Of a DNA stretch of 64,000 nucleotides, positions 25,024-33,399 are shown in pieces. A program made the position numbers and the translations under genes. The DNA lies in NCBI GenBank assembly GCA_040385245.1, contig JAZKHT010000007.1:496001-560000 (forward strand), given 5' to 3'. Origin of the DNA: JAZKHT01 sp040385245. Its GTDB lineage: Bacteria > Pseudomonadota > Alphaproteobacteria > Rhodobacterales > Rhodobacteraceae. The first letter of the stretch is position 1. Each line of letters opens with the position of its first letter. The notes under the pieces are model-generated. The model saw only the letters and a list, made by a program, of their open reading frames with translations, was not told the DNA's origin and did not search any database.

Positions 25024-27053
25024 ATATCCTTCACCAAACGCAGTGCGTCATAGATTGCCGCATGTGTGTTCCGGGATGCCACAGCATCCCCGATCCGATA
25101 CAGCCGGAACCCCGCAGGCCCACCGTTCAGCGTCTGGCTCCGCCCGTCGATCAGCGCGTCATAATCCACGGCACCCAGATTTTCCGACTGCGGTTTCAGG
25201 TAAAAATAGATCGCGTCCAGCGGTTGCGTGCCATGGTTCACCACGACCTGATCAAAATGCCGTTCCCGCGCCAGATCCATGTAATCCGACCCGATGACCG
25301 CCTTTAGCTGGTTTCCGTCCCGCGCAACGGCGCGCAGTCGGTAGGTCACGGTGAACGTCACCTTCTTGTCCTGCATGGCGCGCATATAGGGGACAAGGTT
25401 CATCGCCATCACCTCGGGCGCGAAACTGCGGTCTGGGGTCATCACCTCGACGCTGGCACCGCTTTCGGCCAGCAGTTGCGCGGCCTGCATCGCGGTGTGG
25501 TCGCCGGCGTCGTCGTACAGCAGAACGGTGCTGCCGGGTTTCACGTCGCCCGACAGGATATCCCACGCCGACACGGTCAGGTCATTGCCGCTTTCCAGCA
25601 CGTCCTTTTCCGGCAAGCCACCTGTGGCAATGATCACGACATCGGGGTTTTCCGCCAACACATCCGCCGCTTCGGCATAGGTGTTGAACCGGAATTCCAC
25701 GCCACGCGCCGCGCATTGCGCCATGCGCCAGTCGATGATCCCGATCATCTCGGCCCGCCGTTTGGTCAGTGCGGTCAGGCGAACCTGCCCACCGGGGCGA
25801 TCCGCCGCCTCGAACACGGTCACGGCATGGCCGCGTTCCGCGGCGACGCGTGCCGCCTCCAGCCCCGCGGGGCCTGCGCCGACGATCACCACCTTTTTGC
25901 GCATGTCTGCGGGGGTGATTGTCTGGGGCATCGTCTCTTCGCGGCCCGTGGCGGCGTTGTGGATGCATAGCGCCATGCCCCCCTGATAGATGCGGTCAAG
26001 GCAGTAGGTCGCCCCCACGCAGGGGCGGATGTCTTCTTCGCGCCCTTCGATGATCTTGCGGACGATATGCGGGTCGGCCATGTGCGCCCGCGTCATCCCG
26101 ACCATGTCCAACTGCCCGGTGGCGATGGCATGGCGCGCGGTCGCCACATCCGGGACGCGCGCGGCATGAAAGGTGGGCAGCCCGACTTCGGCCCGGATGC
26201 GGCCCGCGAAATCCAGATGCGGCGCGGATTTCATGCCTTGGATCGGAATGACATCCGTCATCGCCGGATCGGTGTGGATGCGCCCCTTGATGATGTTCAG
26301 GAAATCCACCAGCCCCGAATCGCGGAACCGTTTCCCGATCTCCACCCCTTCATCGACGGTGATCCCGCCAGCCGCAGCCTCATCCGCCGTGTAACGCACG
26401 CCCAGCAGGAACTCCGGCCCCACGCGTTTGCGGCAGGCGGCCAGCACGTCCATTGCAAAACGCGCCCGGTTTTCCAGACTGCCGCCATAGGGATGCGCCA
26501 GCCCGTTGGTCAAGGGCGACATGAACTGATCCATCAAGTGGCCGTAGCATTCGAATTCTACCCCATCCAGACCCGCCTCTTTCATGCGTTCGGCAGCGTC
26601 GGCGTAGTCGTCGATGATGCGGGCGATGTCCCAATCCTCGATCACCTTGGGAAATGCGCGGTGCGACGGCTCGCGCGCTGGCCCGGCGGCAACGACCGGC
26701 AACCAATCGCCTTTGTCCCAGCGCGTGCGACGGCCAAGGTGCGTCAACTGGATCATCACCGCCGCGCCCGCCTCGTGGCAGTCGTCGGTCAGGCGCTTCA
26801 TCCAGCCCACGACCTCGTCCTTGTAGGCAAGGATGTTGTTGAACACGGGCGGGCTGTCTTTTGACACCGCTGCCGACCCTGCCGTCATGGTCAACGCGAC
26901 GCCCGCCTTGGCACGTTCCAGATGATACAGCCGGTAACGGTCCTTTGGCATCCCGTCTTCAGGATAGGCGGGTTCATGGCTGGTGGTCATGATCCGGTTG
27001 CGCAGCGTCAGGTGTTTCAACTGGTACGGCTGAAGAAGCGGGTCAGTGGTCAT
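25020..27053 (-). CDS. FMN/FAD/Fe-S oxidoreductase of the trimethylamine dehydrogenase/2,4-dienoyl-CoA reductase family
   Basis: 677 aa; ATG 27053 (GGAC upstream) gives the standard start MTTDPLLQPYQLKHLTLRNR. The N-terminal half is an old-yellow-enzyme TIM barrel binding FMN (VALTMTAGSAAV, IQLTHLGRRT, FECYGHLMDQFMSP). The 4Fe-4S site follows at residues 345-363, then a Rossmann FAD/NAD half beginning KVVIVGAGPAGLEAARVAAERGH. Family members demethylate or reduce small amines, betaines or enoyl compounds; the RTRW and HEPAY features suggest an amine or betaine dehydrogenase, but this is inference. Oddity: the second cluster Cys is replaced by Ala (A348 in CVGATYC). It is divergent from a TetR gene across a 24-bp palindrome. 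Confidence 0.85.
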   Translation of the reverse strand: MTTDPLLQPYQLKHLTLRNRIMTTSHEPAYPEDGMPKDRYRLYHLERAKAGVALTMTAGSAAVSKDSPPVFNNILAYKDEVVGWMKRLTDDCHEAGAAVMIQLTHLGRRTRWDKGDWLPVVAAGPAREPSHRAFPKVIEDWDIARIIDDYADAAERMKEAGLDGVEFECYGHLMDQFMSPLTNGLAHPYGGSLENRARFAMDVLAACRKRVGPEFLLGVRYTADEAAAGGITVDEGVEIGKRFRDSGLVDFLNIIKGRIHTDPAMTDVIPIQGMKSAPHLDFAGRIRAEVGLPTFHAARVPDVATARHAIATGQLDMVGMTRAHMADPHIVRKIIEGREEDIRPCVGATYCLDRIYQGGMALCIHNAATGREETMPQTITPADMRKKVVIVGAGPAGLEAARVAAERGHAVTVFEAADRPGGQVRLTALTKRRAEMIGIIDWRMAQCAARGVEFRFNTYAEAADVLAENPDVVIIATGGLPEKDVLESGNDLTVSAWDILSGDVKPGSTVLLYDDAGDHTAMQAAQLLAESGASVEVMTPDRSFAPEVMAMNLVPYMRAMQDKKVTFTVTYRLRAVARDGNQLKAVIGSDYMDLARERHFDQVVVNHGTQPLDAIYFYLKPQSENLGAVDYDALIDGRSQTLNGGPAGFRLYRIGDAVASRNTHAAIYDALRLVKDI

Positions 27054-27114
27054 GGCGTCCGGTCCTTTATGGGTTTGGCGCAGCATAGGGGCAGGTCGGC
27101 CCACTGTGAAAGTC

Positions 27115-27138
27115 AAAATCGACACATGTGTCGATTTT
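27115..27138. promoter_or_regulatory. 24-bp perfect palindrome, probable TetR operator
   Basis: The two arms are AAAATCGACACA and its exact reverse complement TGTGTCGATTTT, with no spacer. It lies between the divergent flavoprotein gene (start 27053) and the TetR gene (start 27188), where a repressor could control both promoters. Confidence 0.85.
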
Positions 27139-27187
27139 TTCGCCACCTGGTCTTGTGGGCATTGGTCACGCGTCCTACCCTGACAAC

Positions 27188-27817
27188 ATGAACATGCGCG
27201 AACACAAGGAAACGGGGTGGCGCGGGTCGGCCGATCTGTGGCTGGACGCCGCCTATGAGGCCCTGCTGTCGGGTGGGGTCGCGGCGGTGAAGATCATGCC
27301 GCTTGCCACGCGCCTTGGCCTGTCGCGGACCAGTTTCTACTGGCATTTCACCGACCGCGAGGCGCTGTTGGCTGCCCTGATCGCCCGGTGGCGTGATCGC
27401 AACACCGCCAACCTGATCGCCCGGACGACCGCCCCCGCCGCCACGATAACCCAAGCGGTCCTGAACCTGTTCGATTGCTGGATCACGCCCGATTTGTTTG
27501 ATGCCCGGCTGGAATTTGCCATCCGCAACTGGGCGCAGACCGCGCCCGACCTGGCGCAAACACTGGGGGCCGAGGATGCCACCCGTCTGGATGCCCTGCG
27601 CGCCATGTTCCTGCGCCACGGCTATGCCCCTGATCAGGCCGATATCCGCGCCCGCACGATCTATCTGACGCAGATCGGCTATATCGCCCTGCGGACCGAC
27701 GAAGACACCGCCCTGCGCGTGGCGCGGATGCCAACCTATGTGGAAACCTTCACCGGCATGCCCCCCACGGACGCCGAGGTGCGCGCCTTTGCCGCCCGTC
27801 ACACCGATAAACTTTAG
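27188..27817 (+). CDS. TetR family regulator
   Basis: 209 aa from ATG 27188 (MNMREHKETGWRG); an earlier frame start at 27128 would begin inside the palindrome. The helix-turn-helix is at residues about 35-60 (GGVAAVKIMPLATRLGLSRTSFYWHFTDREALLAAL). The C-terminal domain carries a WHTH-TetR ligand-binding layout with LFDCWITPDLFDARLEFAIRNW, similar to regulators found next to amine or dimethylglycine oxidation genes. It probably binds the palindrome at 27115 and controls the divergent flavoprotein. Its stop overlaps the convergent MarR gene by three bases. Confidence 0.85.
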   Translation: MNMREHKETGWRGSADLWLDAAYEALLSGGVAAVKIMPLATRLGLSRTSFYWHFTDREALLAALIARWRDRNTANLIARTTAPAATITQAVLNLFDCWITPDLFDARLEFAIRNWAQTAPDLAQTLGAEDATRLDALRAMFLRHGYAPDQADIRARTIYLTQIGYIALRTDEDTALRVARMPTYVETFTGMPPTDAEVRAFAARHTDKL

Positions 27818-28233
27818 GTCAGGCGCGCCAACAGGGCCATCAACTGCTGCGTTTCCCCGTCATCCAGCGGCGACAGCGTCGCGGCAGACACAGACAGCGC
27901 CTGCGCGGTGGTGGCGTGAAACAGTGCAACGCCTGCATCGCTTAGCGCCACAGTCAGGCGTCGGCGGTCGGTGGCATCGGGCCGCGTTTCCACCAACCCC
28001 TGCCGCACCAGTCGGTCCACCACGCCCTTGATCGTGGCCGCGTCCATCGCCGTCGCGCGGCCCAGATGGTTTTGCGACAGCGGCCCAAGTTCGGCCAACC
28101 GGGCCAGCACGGCAAATTGGGTCGTTGTCACCTGTGGGATGGCGTCGGAAAACAGCGACAGGTGCCGCTGCGTCACCCGGCGCAGCACATAGCCGATCTG
28201 GTCATCCAGAACATAGCGGACATCTTCGGTCAT
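27814..28233 (-). CDS. MarR family regulator
   Basis: 139 aa. ATG 28233 gives a compact product MTEDVRYVLDDQIGYVLRRV with the usual N-terminal dimer helix; longer in-frame versions start among promoter sequence. The winged helix is PLSQNHLGRATAMDAATIKGVVDRLVRQGLVETRP, followed by the wing (DATDRRRLTVALSDAG). MarR proteins often sense aromatic or heterocyclic acids. It is divergent from the molybdenum hydroxylase operon, 101 bp away, and is the obvious candidate to bind the repeated motif at 28303 and 36173. Confidence 0.85.
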   Translation of the reverse strand: MTEDVRYVLDDQIGYVLRRVTQRHLSLFSDAIPQVTTTQFAVLARLAELGPLSQNHLGRATAMDAATIKGVVDRLVRQGLVETRPDATDRRRLTVALSDAGVALFHATTAQALSVSAATLSPLDDGETQQLMALLARLT

Positions 28234-28301
28234 CCTTTGGGGATAGACCGCCGACCAAGACCGCGCAAGGAAGTTGACAGGGGCGGGGGCTGGTCCCAAT
28301 C

Positions 28302-28320
28302 TGATTTGCACACAAACAAT
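28302..28320. promoter_or_regulatory. Putative operator upstream of the hydroxylase operon (copy 1)
   Basis: ATTTGCACACAAACAAT (28303-28319) lies 15 bases before the FAD-subunit ATG and downstream of TTGACA at 28273-28278. TTTG-CACA-CAAA gives it partial dyad symmetry. A 15/17 match occurs at 36173-36189 in front of the transporter genes. The MarR protein encoded divergently is the likely binder. Confidence 0.55.
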
Positions 28321-28334
28321 CGGGGTCCCGCCGC

Positions 28335-29159
28335 ATGACCGCCTACGCCCGCCCCGCATCCCTGACCGAGGCGCTGCGTCTTTTGTCCTATGGCCCGCGT
28401 CGTCTGTTGGCCGGGGGCACCGACATTTACCCTGGCGCGGGCGAAACGCTGAAGGGCGATGTGCTCGACCTGACCGCCATTGCCGGGTTGCGGGGCATCA
28501 CGCCGCTGGATGGTGGTCTGCGCATCGGGGCCTGCACCACCTGGTCCACCATTGCCGAAGCGTTCTTACCCCCGGCGCTGACCGCGCTGCAGCAGGCGGC
28601 GTTGCAGGTGGGTGGCCGCCAGATCCAGAACGCGGGCACCATCGGCGGCAATCTGTGCAACGCATCGCCCGCCGCCGATGGCGTGCCGCCCCTGCTGATC
28701 GTGAACGCGCAGGTGGAATTGACAGGATTGGAGGGCACGCGCCGCCTGCCATTGGCCGATTTTCTGACGGGTCCCCGCCAGACGGCCCGGGCGGAAGACG
28801 AGGTTCTGACCGCCATTCTGATCCCCGCCGATGGGTTGACGGGGCAATCTCAGTTCCTGAAACTGGGGGCGCGCGCCTATCTTGTGATCTCGATCGCCAT
28901 GGTCGCGGTGCGACTGACGACGGATGGCGACCAGATCACCGCAGCCGCGCTCGCCGTGGGGGCGTGTTCGGCCACCGCGCGCCGTTTGGCGACAGTGGAA
29001 TTGTCACTGATCGGCCCAATCCGGGGCGCTGCTGACCGGATCGACCCTGCCGCCGTCGCGGCAGTCCTGTCGCCCATCGACGACATTCGCGCAACAGCCG
29101 CCTATCGGACCGAAGCCGCGACCGAACTGTTGCGACGGGCCGTGGGGGCGCTGACATGA
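28335..29159 (+). CDS. Molybdenum hydroxylase FAD-binding subunit (xanthine dehydrogenase family)
   Basis: 274 aa, the medium subunit of a molybdenum hydroxylase. The FAD-binding elements are RRLLAGGTDIYPG (about residue 22) and GGRQIQNAGTIGGNLCNASPAADGVPPLL (about residue 95). Length matches CoxM/XdhB-type subunits. It would pass electrons from the Fe-S clusters of the partner subunit to an acceptor. The stop overlaps the next start as ATGA (29156-29159). First gene of the catabolic operon, with a -35-like TTGACA at 28273 and the operator-like motif just before it. Confidence 0.9.
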   Translation: MTAYARPASLTEALRLLSYGPRRLLAGGTDIYPGAGETLKGDVLDLTAIAGLRGITPLDGGLRIGACTTWSTIAEAFLPPALTALQQAALQVGGRQIQNAGTIGGNLCNASPAADGVPPLLIVNAQVELTGLEGTRRLPLADFLTGPRQTARAEDEVLTAILIPADGLTGQSQFLKLGARAYLVISIAMVAVRLTTDGDQITAAALAVGACSATARRLATVELSLIGPIRGAADRIDPAAVAAVLSPIDDIRATAAYRTEAATELLRRAVGALT

Positions 29160-31831
29160 TCGCCTTTACGCTGAATGGCCAGCCTGTTGCGTTGAACGCG
29201 CCCCCGACGCGGCGACTGTCGCAGATGCTGCGTGAAGATGCCGGGCTGACCGGCACCAAGGTCGGCTGTGACGCGGGTGATTGCGGGGCCTGCACCGTGC
29301 TGGTCGATGGCCACGCGCTGTGCGCCTGCCTGATTCCGGCGGCCCGCGTGCAAGGTGCGCAAGTTCAGACCGTTGAAGGCAAATCCGCCGAACTGACCCG
29401 CCTGCGCGCGGCCTTTTTACGGCACGGCGCGGCGCAATGCGGCATCTGTACGCCCGGAATGTTGATGGCTGCCGCCGAACTGCTGGCTGACAATCCCACA
29501 CCGACCGTAGATCAGGCAACCATGGCTTTGGGCGGCGTGCTGTGTCGTTGTACGGGCTATGCCAAGATCATCGCCGCCGTGTGCGATACGTCCGACACCG
29601 ACCCGCAGCCCGCAAGTGGCCCTGCCGTCGGCCAAAGCCTGCCGCGCATCGACGGCGCGGCAAAGGTGGCGGGCGACAGCTTTGGTGCCGATTATGCCCC
29701 GGACGACGCGCTGATCCTGCGGGCGATCCGGTCGCCGCACCACCATGCCAGTTTTGATTTTGGCGACCTGTCGGCCTTTGCCGCCCGCCCCGGTGTGGCC
29801 TGTGTCCTGACGGCGCAGGATATCCCCGGTCGCAACACCTTTGGCGTCATCCCCCCTTTCGCCGACCAACCTGCACTGGGCGAAACCCACGCCCGCTTTC
29901 GCGGCGAGGCGGTGGCGCTGGTTGCCTTTGAACACGGGGCGGAACCTGATCTGACTGATTTTCCCATCCGCTGGACGCCGCTTGCCCCGCAGATGGACCC
30001 GGAATTGGCCGAACAGCCCGACGCCCCGCTGATCCACGCCAACCGCCCCGGCAACCGCCTGACCCAAGGCCGCGTGATCAAAGGCGATGTCACAGCCGCA
30101 CTGGCCGCCTCGGCCCATGTCGTCGAAGGCAGCATTCAGACCAGTTTCGTCGAACACGCCTATATCGAGCCTGAGGCGGGTGCCGCCTGGCTGGACGGCG
30201 ACACGTTGGTCATCCGTGCCTGCACCCAGGCCCCGGTGATGGACCGCGACGATACGGCGGCGATCCTGAACCTGGCCCCGGACCGCGTCAGGATCATCCC
30301 ATCTGCGGTCGGGGGCGGTTTTGGATCAAAGCTGGATATCAGCCTGCAACCGCTGCTGGGCCTTGCCGTTCTGAAAACCGGCCGCCCGGTTCGCATGACC
30401 TACAGCCGCGCGGAAAGCATGGTTTCGACCACCAAGCGGCATCCAGCGATGATGACGGGCCGCATCGGGTGTGACGCGACGGGCAAGATCACGGCGGTAG
30501 ACTTCGATGGCCGCTTTGACACCGGGGCCTATGCCAGTTGGGGCCCGACGGTCGCGAACCGCGTGCCTGTTCACGCCACCGGCCCCTACCTGACACCGCA
30601 TGTCCGCGCGACGGCCCGCGCCATCCACACCAATGGCCCGGTGTCCGGGGCCTTTCGCGGCTTTGGCGTGCCGCAGGCGGCGATCTGGCAGGAAACGCTG
30701 TATGACCGGCTGGCCGAAAAGGCCGGGATTGACCGGTTGGAGTTTCGCCTGCGCAACGCCTTGCGCGACGGCGACCCCAGCGCCACAGGGCAGATCCTGC
30801 ATGCAACGGGGATCGGGGACTGCCTGACGGCGCTGCGTCCCCATTGGCAGCGGGCGCTGGCTGAATGCACCGTTCCCGGTCGTGGGGTGGGGATTGCGTC
30901 CTGCTGGTATGGATGCGGCAACACTTCGCTACCCAATCCGTCCACCATCCGCATCGGCATCACGACGGCCGGGCTTGTGACCTTGCATCAGGGGGCGACC
31001 GACATCGGGCAGGGGTCGAACACCGTCATCGCCCAGATCGCCGCAGATGGCCTGGGTGTGCCGATCAACAGCCTGCACCTGATTGGCCCGGATACCGCGC
31101 TTACGCCGGATGCGGGCAAAACCTCGGCCAGCAGGCAAACCTATGTCTCGGGACGTGCCGCACATGCCGCCGCGCAGTCCCTGCGCGCCACGATCCTGCG
31201 AAGGGCGAACGCAGGCGACGGCGCGACGATCAGCGTGGAACGCAGTCTGATCACCGTCACCGAAAATGGTGCGCGCCGTGTGATCGACCTTGCCGCCCTG
31301 CCCACTGATGCCTACGGCTATGCGCTGTCCGCACAGGAAACCTACGATCCGCCCACCAGTCCGCTGGATGAAAACGGTCAAGGCACGCCCTATGCCGTCT
31401 ATGGCTATGGCGCGCAGATGGTGGAACTGGCGGTCGACGCGGCCCTTGGCACCGTGCGCCTGCTGAAAATCACCGCCGCCCACGATCTGGGCCGTGCGAT
31501 CAACCCGCAACTTGCGACTGGCCAGATCGAAGGCGGCATCGCCCAAGGCATCGGTCTTGCGTTGATGGAGGAATACCTGCCCGGCCGCACCGAAAACCTG
31601 CACGACTACCTGATCCCGACCACGGGCGACGTGCCCCCCATCCAATCCATCCTGATCGAGGTGCCCGATCCCGAAGGCCCGCTTGGCGCAAAGGGTCTTG
31701 GCGAACATGTCCTGATTCCGACAGCCCCGGCGATCCTGAACGCGATCCGTCATGCAACCGGTGCTATCATAACCAAAGTTCCGGCCCTGCCGCACCGTGT
31801 TCTGGCGGCGATCAAGGACGCCCGGACATGA
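29156..31831 (+). CDS. Molybdenum hydroxylase, fused [2Fe-2S] and molybdopterin subunits
   Basis: 891 aa, carrying in one chain what xanthine dehydrogenase relatives often split. Residues 1-150 hold the two [2Fe-2S] clusters: C38, C43, C46 and C58 (CDAGDCGAC...CAC) and C95, C98, C130 and C132 (CGIC...CRC). The rest is the Mo-cofactor domain with VGGGFGSK, GAFRGFGVPQA and the catalytic Glu in GAKGLGE (E850). The enzyme hydroxylates an aromatic N-heterocycle or aldehyde with water oxygen. No XdhC-type chaperone is in the window. Downstream genes (a 6-hydroxynicotinate-reductase-like protein and a ring-opening hydantoinase) suggest the substrate is a pyridine or similar ring. modABC lies in the same gene run. 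Confidence 0.9.
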   Translation: MIAFTLNGQPVALNAPPTRRLSQMLREDAGLTGTKVGCDAGDCGACTVLVDGHALCACLIPAARVQGAQVQTVEGKSAELTRLRAAFLRHGAAQCGICTPGMLMAAAELLADNPTPTVDQATMALGGVLCRCTGYAKIIAAVCDTSDTDPQPASGPAVGQSLPRIDGAAKVAGDSFGADYAPDDALILRAIRSPHHHASFDFGDLSAFAARPGVACVLTAQDIPGRNTFGVIPPFADQPALGETHARFRGEAVALVAFEHGAEPDLTDFPIRWTPLAPQMDPELAEQPDAPLIHANRPGNRLTQGRVIKGDVTAALAASAHVVEGSIQTSFVEHAYIEPEAGAAWLDGDTLVIRACTQAPVMDRDDTAAILNLAPDRVRIIPSAVGGGFGSKLDISLQPLLGLAVLKTGRPVRMTYSRAESMVSTTKRHPAMMTGRIGCDATGKITAVDFDGRFDTGAYASWGPTVANRVPVHATGPYLTPHVRATARAIHTNGPVSGAFRGFGVPQAAIWQETLYDRLAEKAGIDRLEFRLRNALRDGDPSATGQILHATGIGDCLTALRPHWQRALAECTVPGRGVGIASCWYGCGNTSLPNPSTIRIGITTAGLVTLHQGATDIGQGSNTVIAQIAADGLGVPINSLHLIGPDTALTPDAGKTSASRQTYVSGRAAHAAAQSLRATILRRANAGDGATISVERSLITVTENGARRVIDLAALPTDAYGYALSAQETYDPPTSPLDENGQGTPYAVYGYGAQMVELAVDAALGTVRLLKITAAHDLGRAINPQLATGQIEGGIAQGIGLALMEEYLPGRTENLHDYLIPTTGDVPPIQSILIEVPDPEGPLGAKGLGEHVLIPTAPAILNAIRHATGAIITKVPALPHRVLAAIKDART

Positions 31832-31902
31832 CCCAACGACCCTTCCCAAAAACCCTCTGGGGGGCGGGCGGGCAGAAGGCCCCCCGGCGTGTGCAACGAT
31901 GA
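31828..31902 (+). CDS. Possible 24-residue coupling ORF
   Basis: ATG 31828 overlaps the hydroxylase stop (ATGA) and its TGA (31900-31902) overlaps the next gene's ATG 31899 (again ATGA). The next gene has no Shine-Dalgarno sequence of its own. So the mini-ORF may carry ribosomes across the 67-base gap; its peptide (MTQRPFPKTLWGAGGQ...) need not have a function. It also spans a GC hairpin. Chance is not excluded. Confidence 0.3.
   Translation: MTQRPFPKTLWGAGGQKAPRRVQR
31859..31885 (+). other. GC hairpin inside the operon
   Basis: GGGGGGC (31859-31865) pairs with GCCCCCC (31879-31885) across a 13-base loop, between the hydroxylase and the reductase-like gene. With no T-run it is more likely an RNA-stability or translation-level element than a terminator. 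Confidence 0.45.
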
Positions 31903-33335
31903 CCGACGACAAGATCCGCTGCGATGCCTGCCCGGTGATGTGCTACATCAGCCCCGGCCAGACCGGCGCCTGCGACCGCTATGCCAATGACGCGGGCCGG
32001 ATCGTGCGCACCGATCCGGTTGTCATGCTGACCCATGCGCTGACGGCGGGCCACCGCGTCGTGCCGTTTGCCACGCGAGACTGGGACGGCGATCTGATGC
32101 CCGCCGATGCGGTTGTCACCGGCATCGGGTCGGGCACGACCTATCCAGATTACAAACCGGCACCCTTTATCGTGTCATCCCAGGTCGATGGGGCGGATAT
32201 GGTGACGGTCGTGACCGAGGCGATCTTTTCCTATTGCGGCGTCAAGGTGAAGATCGACACCGACCGCTTTCTTGGCCCCGAGGCGGCTGCCGTTCGCGCC
32301 GGGGGCGAGGTGATCGGTCACGTCACCACCGCCGAATATGGCAGCCAGATGCTGTCCATTGGCGGGGTGCACCACCTGACCGGCGGATCGAAGGCCGAAG
32401 GTCGCGCCACCTGTGCCGCGATGCTGGCGCTGTGCAATGGCGATGCGGTGGAACTGACTGTCGACGGCGGGTCAACTGTCACTGTTCAGGCCGGAATGGC
32501 CCCTGTCGTTGATGGAACGCCCGAACGCCGGATGCGCGTTGGCTGCGGGTCGGCCACCATCGGCATGTTCGCCAGCCAATGGCACGGTCTGGTGGACGAG
32601 GTGGTGGTGGTCGATGACCACATCACCGGCGTCGTGTCGGAACATCAGGCGGGTAAGGTGCTGGGCTGGCAACCCACGGGCATCAAGATCAAAGGCCACC
32701 GTTCCACGCCGGGGCGATATTTCAAGGTGTCAGAGCCTGGATTGGGCTGGGGCGGCACCAGGCTGACCGACCCGCTGGACATCCTTGGCGATTGGAACCC
32801 GAAAAAGGGTGCGCGCCCCGGTCTGACCCTGCTGATGGTGTCCACAACGGGCGAGGAATATGCCTATTACGAGCTGGATCAGTCTCTGACACCGCAGAAA
32901 CAGCCCCTTCCCGATGCGCTGCGCCCCACCGTCGCGCTGATAGACGAGAATTGCGAGCCGTCGCTGTGCACGGTCCTTTTCATGGGCGGCGCGGGCGGGT
33001 CACTGCGCGCCGGGGTGACGACGAACCCCGTCCGCCTGACCCGCAGCGTGCAGGGGGGTGTTACGCGCCTGACCAGTGGTGGGGCGGAATGCTACATCTG
33101 GCCGGGGGGCGGGATCACCTTCATGGTCGATGTGACGCGCCTGCCAAAGGGCGCGTTCGGCTATGTTCCCACGCCCGCGCTGGTGGCCCCGCTGGAATTC
33201 ACCTTGCCGCGCGATGCCTATCTGGCGATGGGCGGGCATGACGACGCCATCATATCGGTTGAACAAATGATGGCAGAGGGCGGCGAATACCCGACCGCCG
33301 CGCGCCTTGAACCCTGGAGGAGCGACGGCCTGTGA
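31899..33335 (+). CDS. 6-hydroxynicotinate reductase-like iron-sulfur protein
   Basis: 478 aa from ATG 31899; an earlier frame start would overlap the hydroxylase. The N-terminus has four cysteines spaced for an Fe-S cluster (C8, C11, C15, C25 in CDACPVMCYISPGQTGACDRY). The remainder is rich in glycine loops (VVTGIGSGTTYPDYKPAPF, MGGAGGSLRAGV) and looks like the Hnr family, known from Eubacterium barkeri, which reduces 6-hydroxynicotinate to 1,4,5,6-tetrahydro-6-oxonicotinate. My assignment rests on recalled family resemblance, not a search. Directly after a molybdenum hydroxylase this order fits hydroxylation followed by ring reduction. Confidence 0.75.
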   Translation: MTDDKIRCDACPVMCYISPGQTGACDRYANDAGRIVRTDPVVMLTHALTAGHRVVPFATRDWDGDLMPADAVVTGIGSGTTYPDYKPAPFIVSSQVDGADMVTVVTEAIFSYCGVKVKIDTDRFLGPEAAAVRAGGEVIGHVTTAEYGSQMLSIGGVHHLTGGSKAEGRATCAAMLALCNGDAVELTVDGGSTVTVQAGMAPVVDGTPERRMRVGCGSATIGMFASQWHGLVDEVVVVDDHITGVVSEHQAGKVLGWQPTGIKIKGHRSTPGRYFKVSEPGLGWGGTRLTDPLDILGDWNPKKGARPGLTLLMVSTTGEEYAYYELDQSLTPQKQPLPDALRPTVALIDENCEPSLCTVLFMGGAGGSLRAGVTTNPVRLTRSVQGGVTRLTSGGAECYIWPGGGITFMVDVTRLPKGAFGYVPTPALVAPLEFTLPRDAYLAMGGHDDAIISVEQMMAEGGEYPTAARLEPWRSDGL

Positions 33336-33366
33336 CAGCCCCCCGCCAGCCCGTGGGATCTGAGTA

Positions 33367-33389
33367 TTTGTGCGAAGAAAAAGCACAAA
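33367..33389 (+). other. Small inverted repeat upstream of the UPF0280 gene
   Basis: TTTGTGC (33367-33373) and GCACAAA (33383-33389) flank nine bases, ending ten bases before ATG 33400. The 64-base gap also contains a GC-rich stretch followed by GATCTGAGTATTTG, which resembles the intergenic element seen at 54441-54505. Could form an RNA hairpin near the ribosome site. Confidence 0.4.
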
Positions 33390-33399
33390 GGCCCGCCCC

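Noticed and set aside
27113..27802. 229-codon minus-strand frame opposite the TetR gene
   Set aside because: The plus-strand TetR helix-turn-helix is unambiguous and the opposite frame is Gly/Gln/Arg-rich without motif.
33367..33389. TTTGTGC/GCACAAA inverted repeat considered as a third MarR site
   Set aside because: It shares only short pieces with the 17-bp motif, the spacing differs, and it lies inside a transcribed gap; more likely an RNA hairpin.
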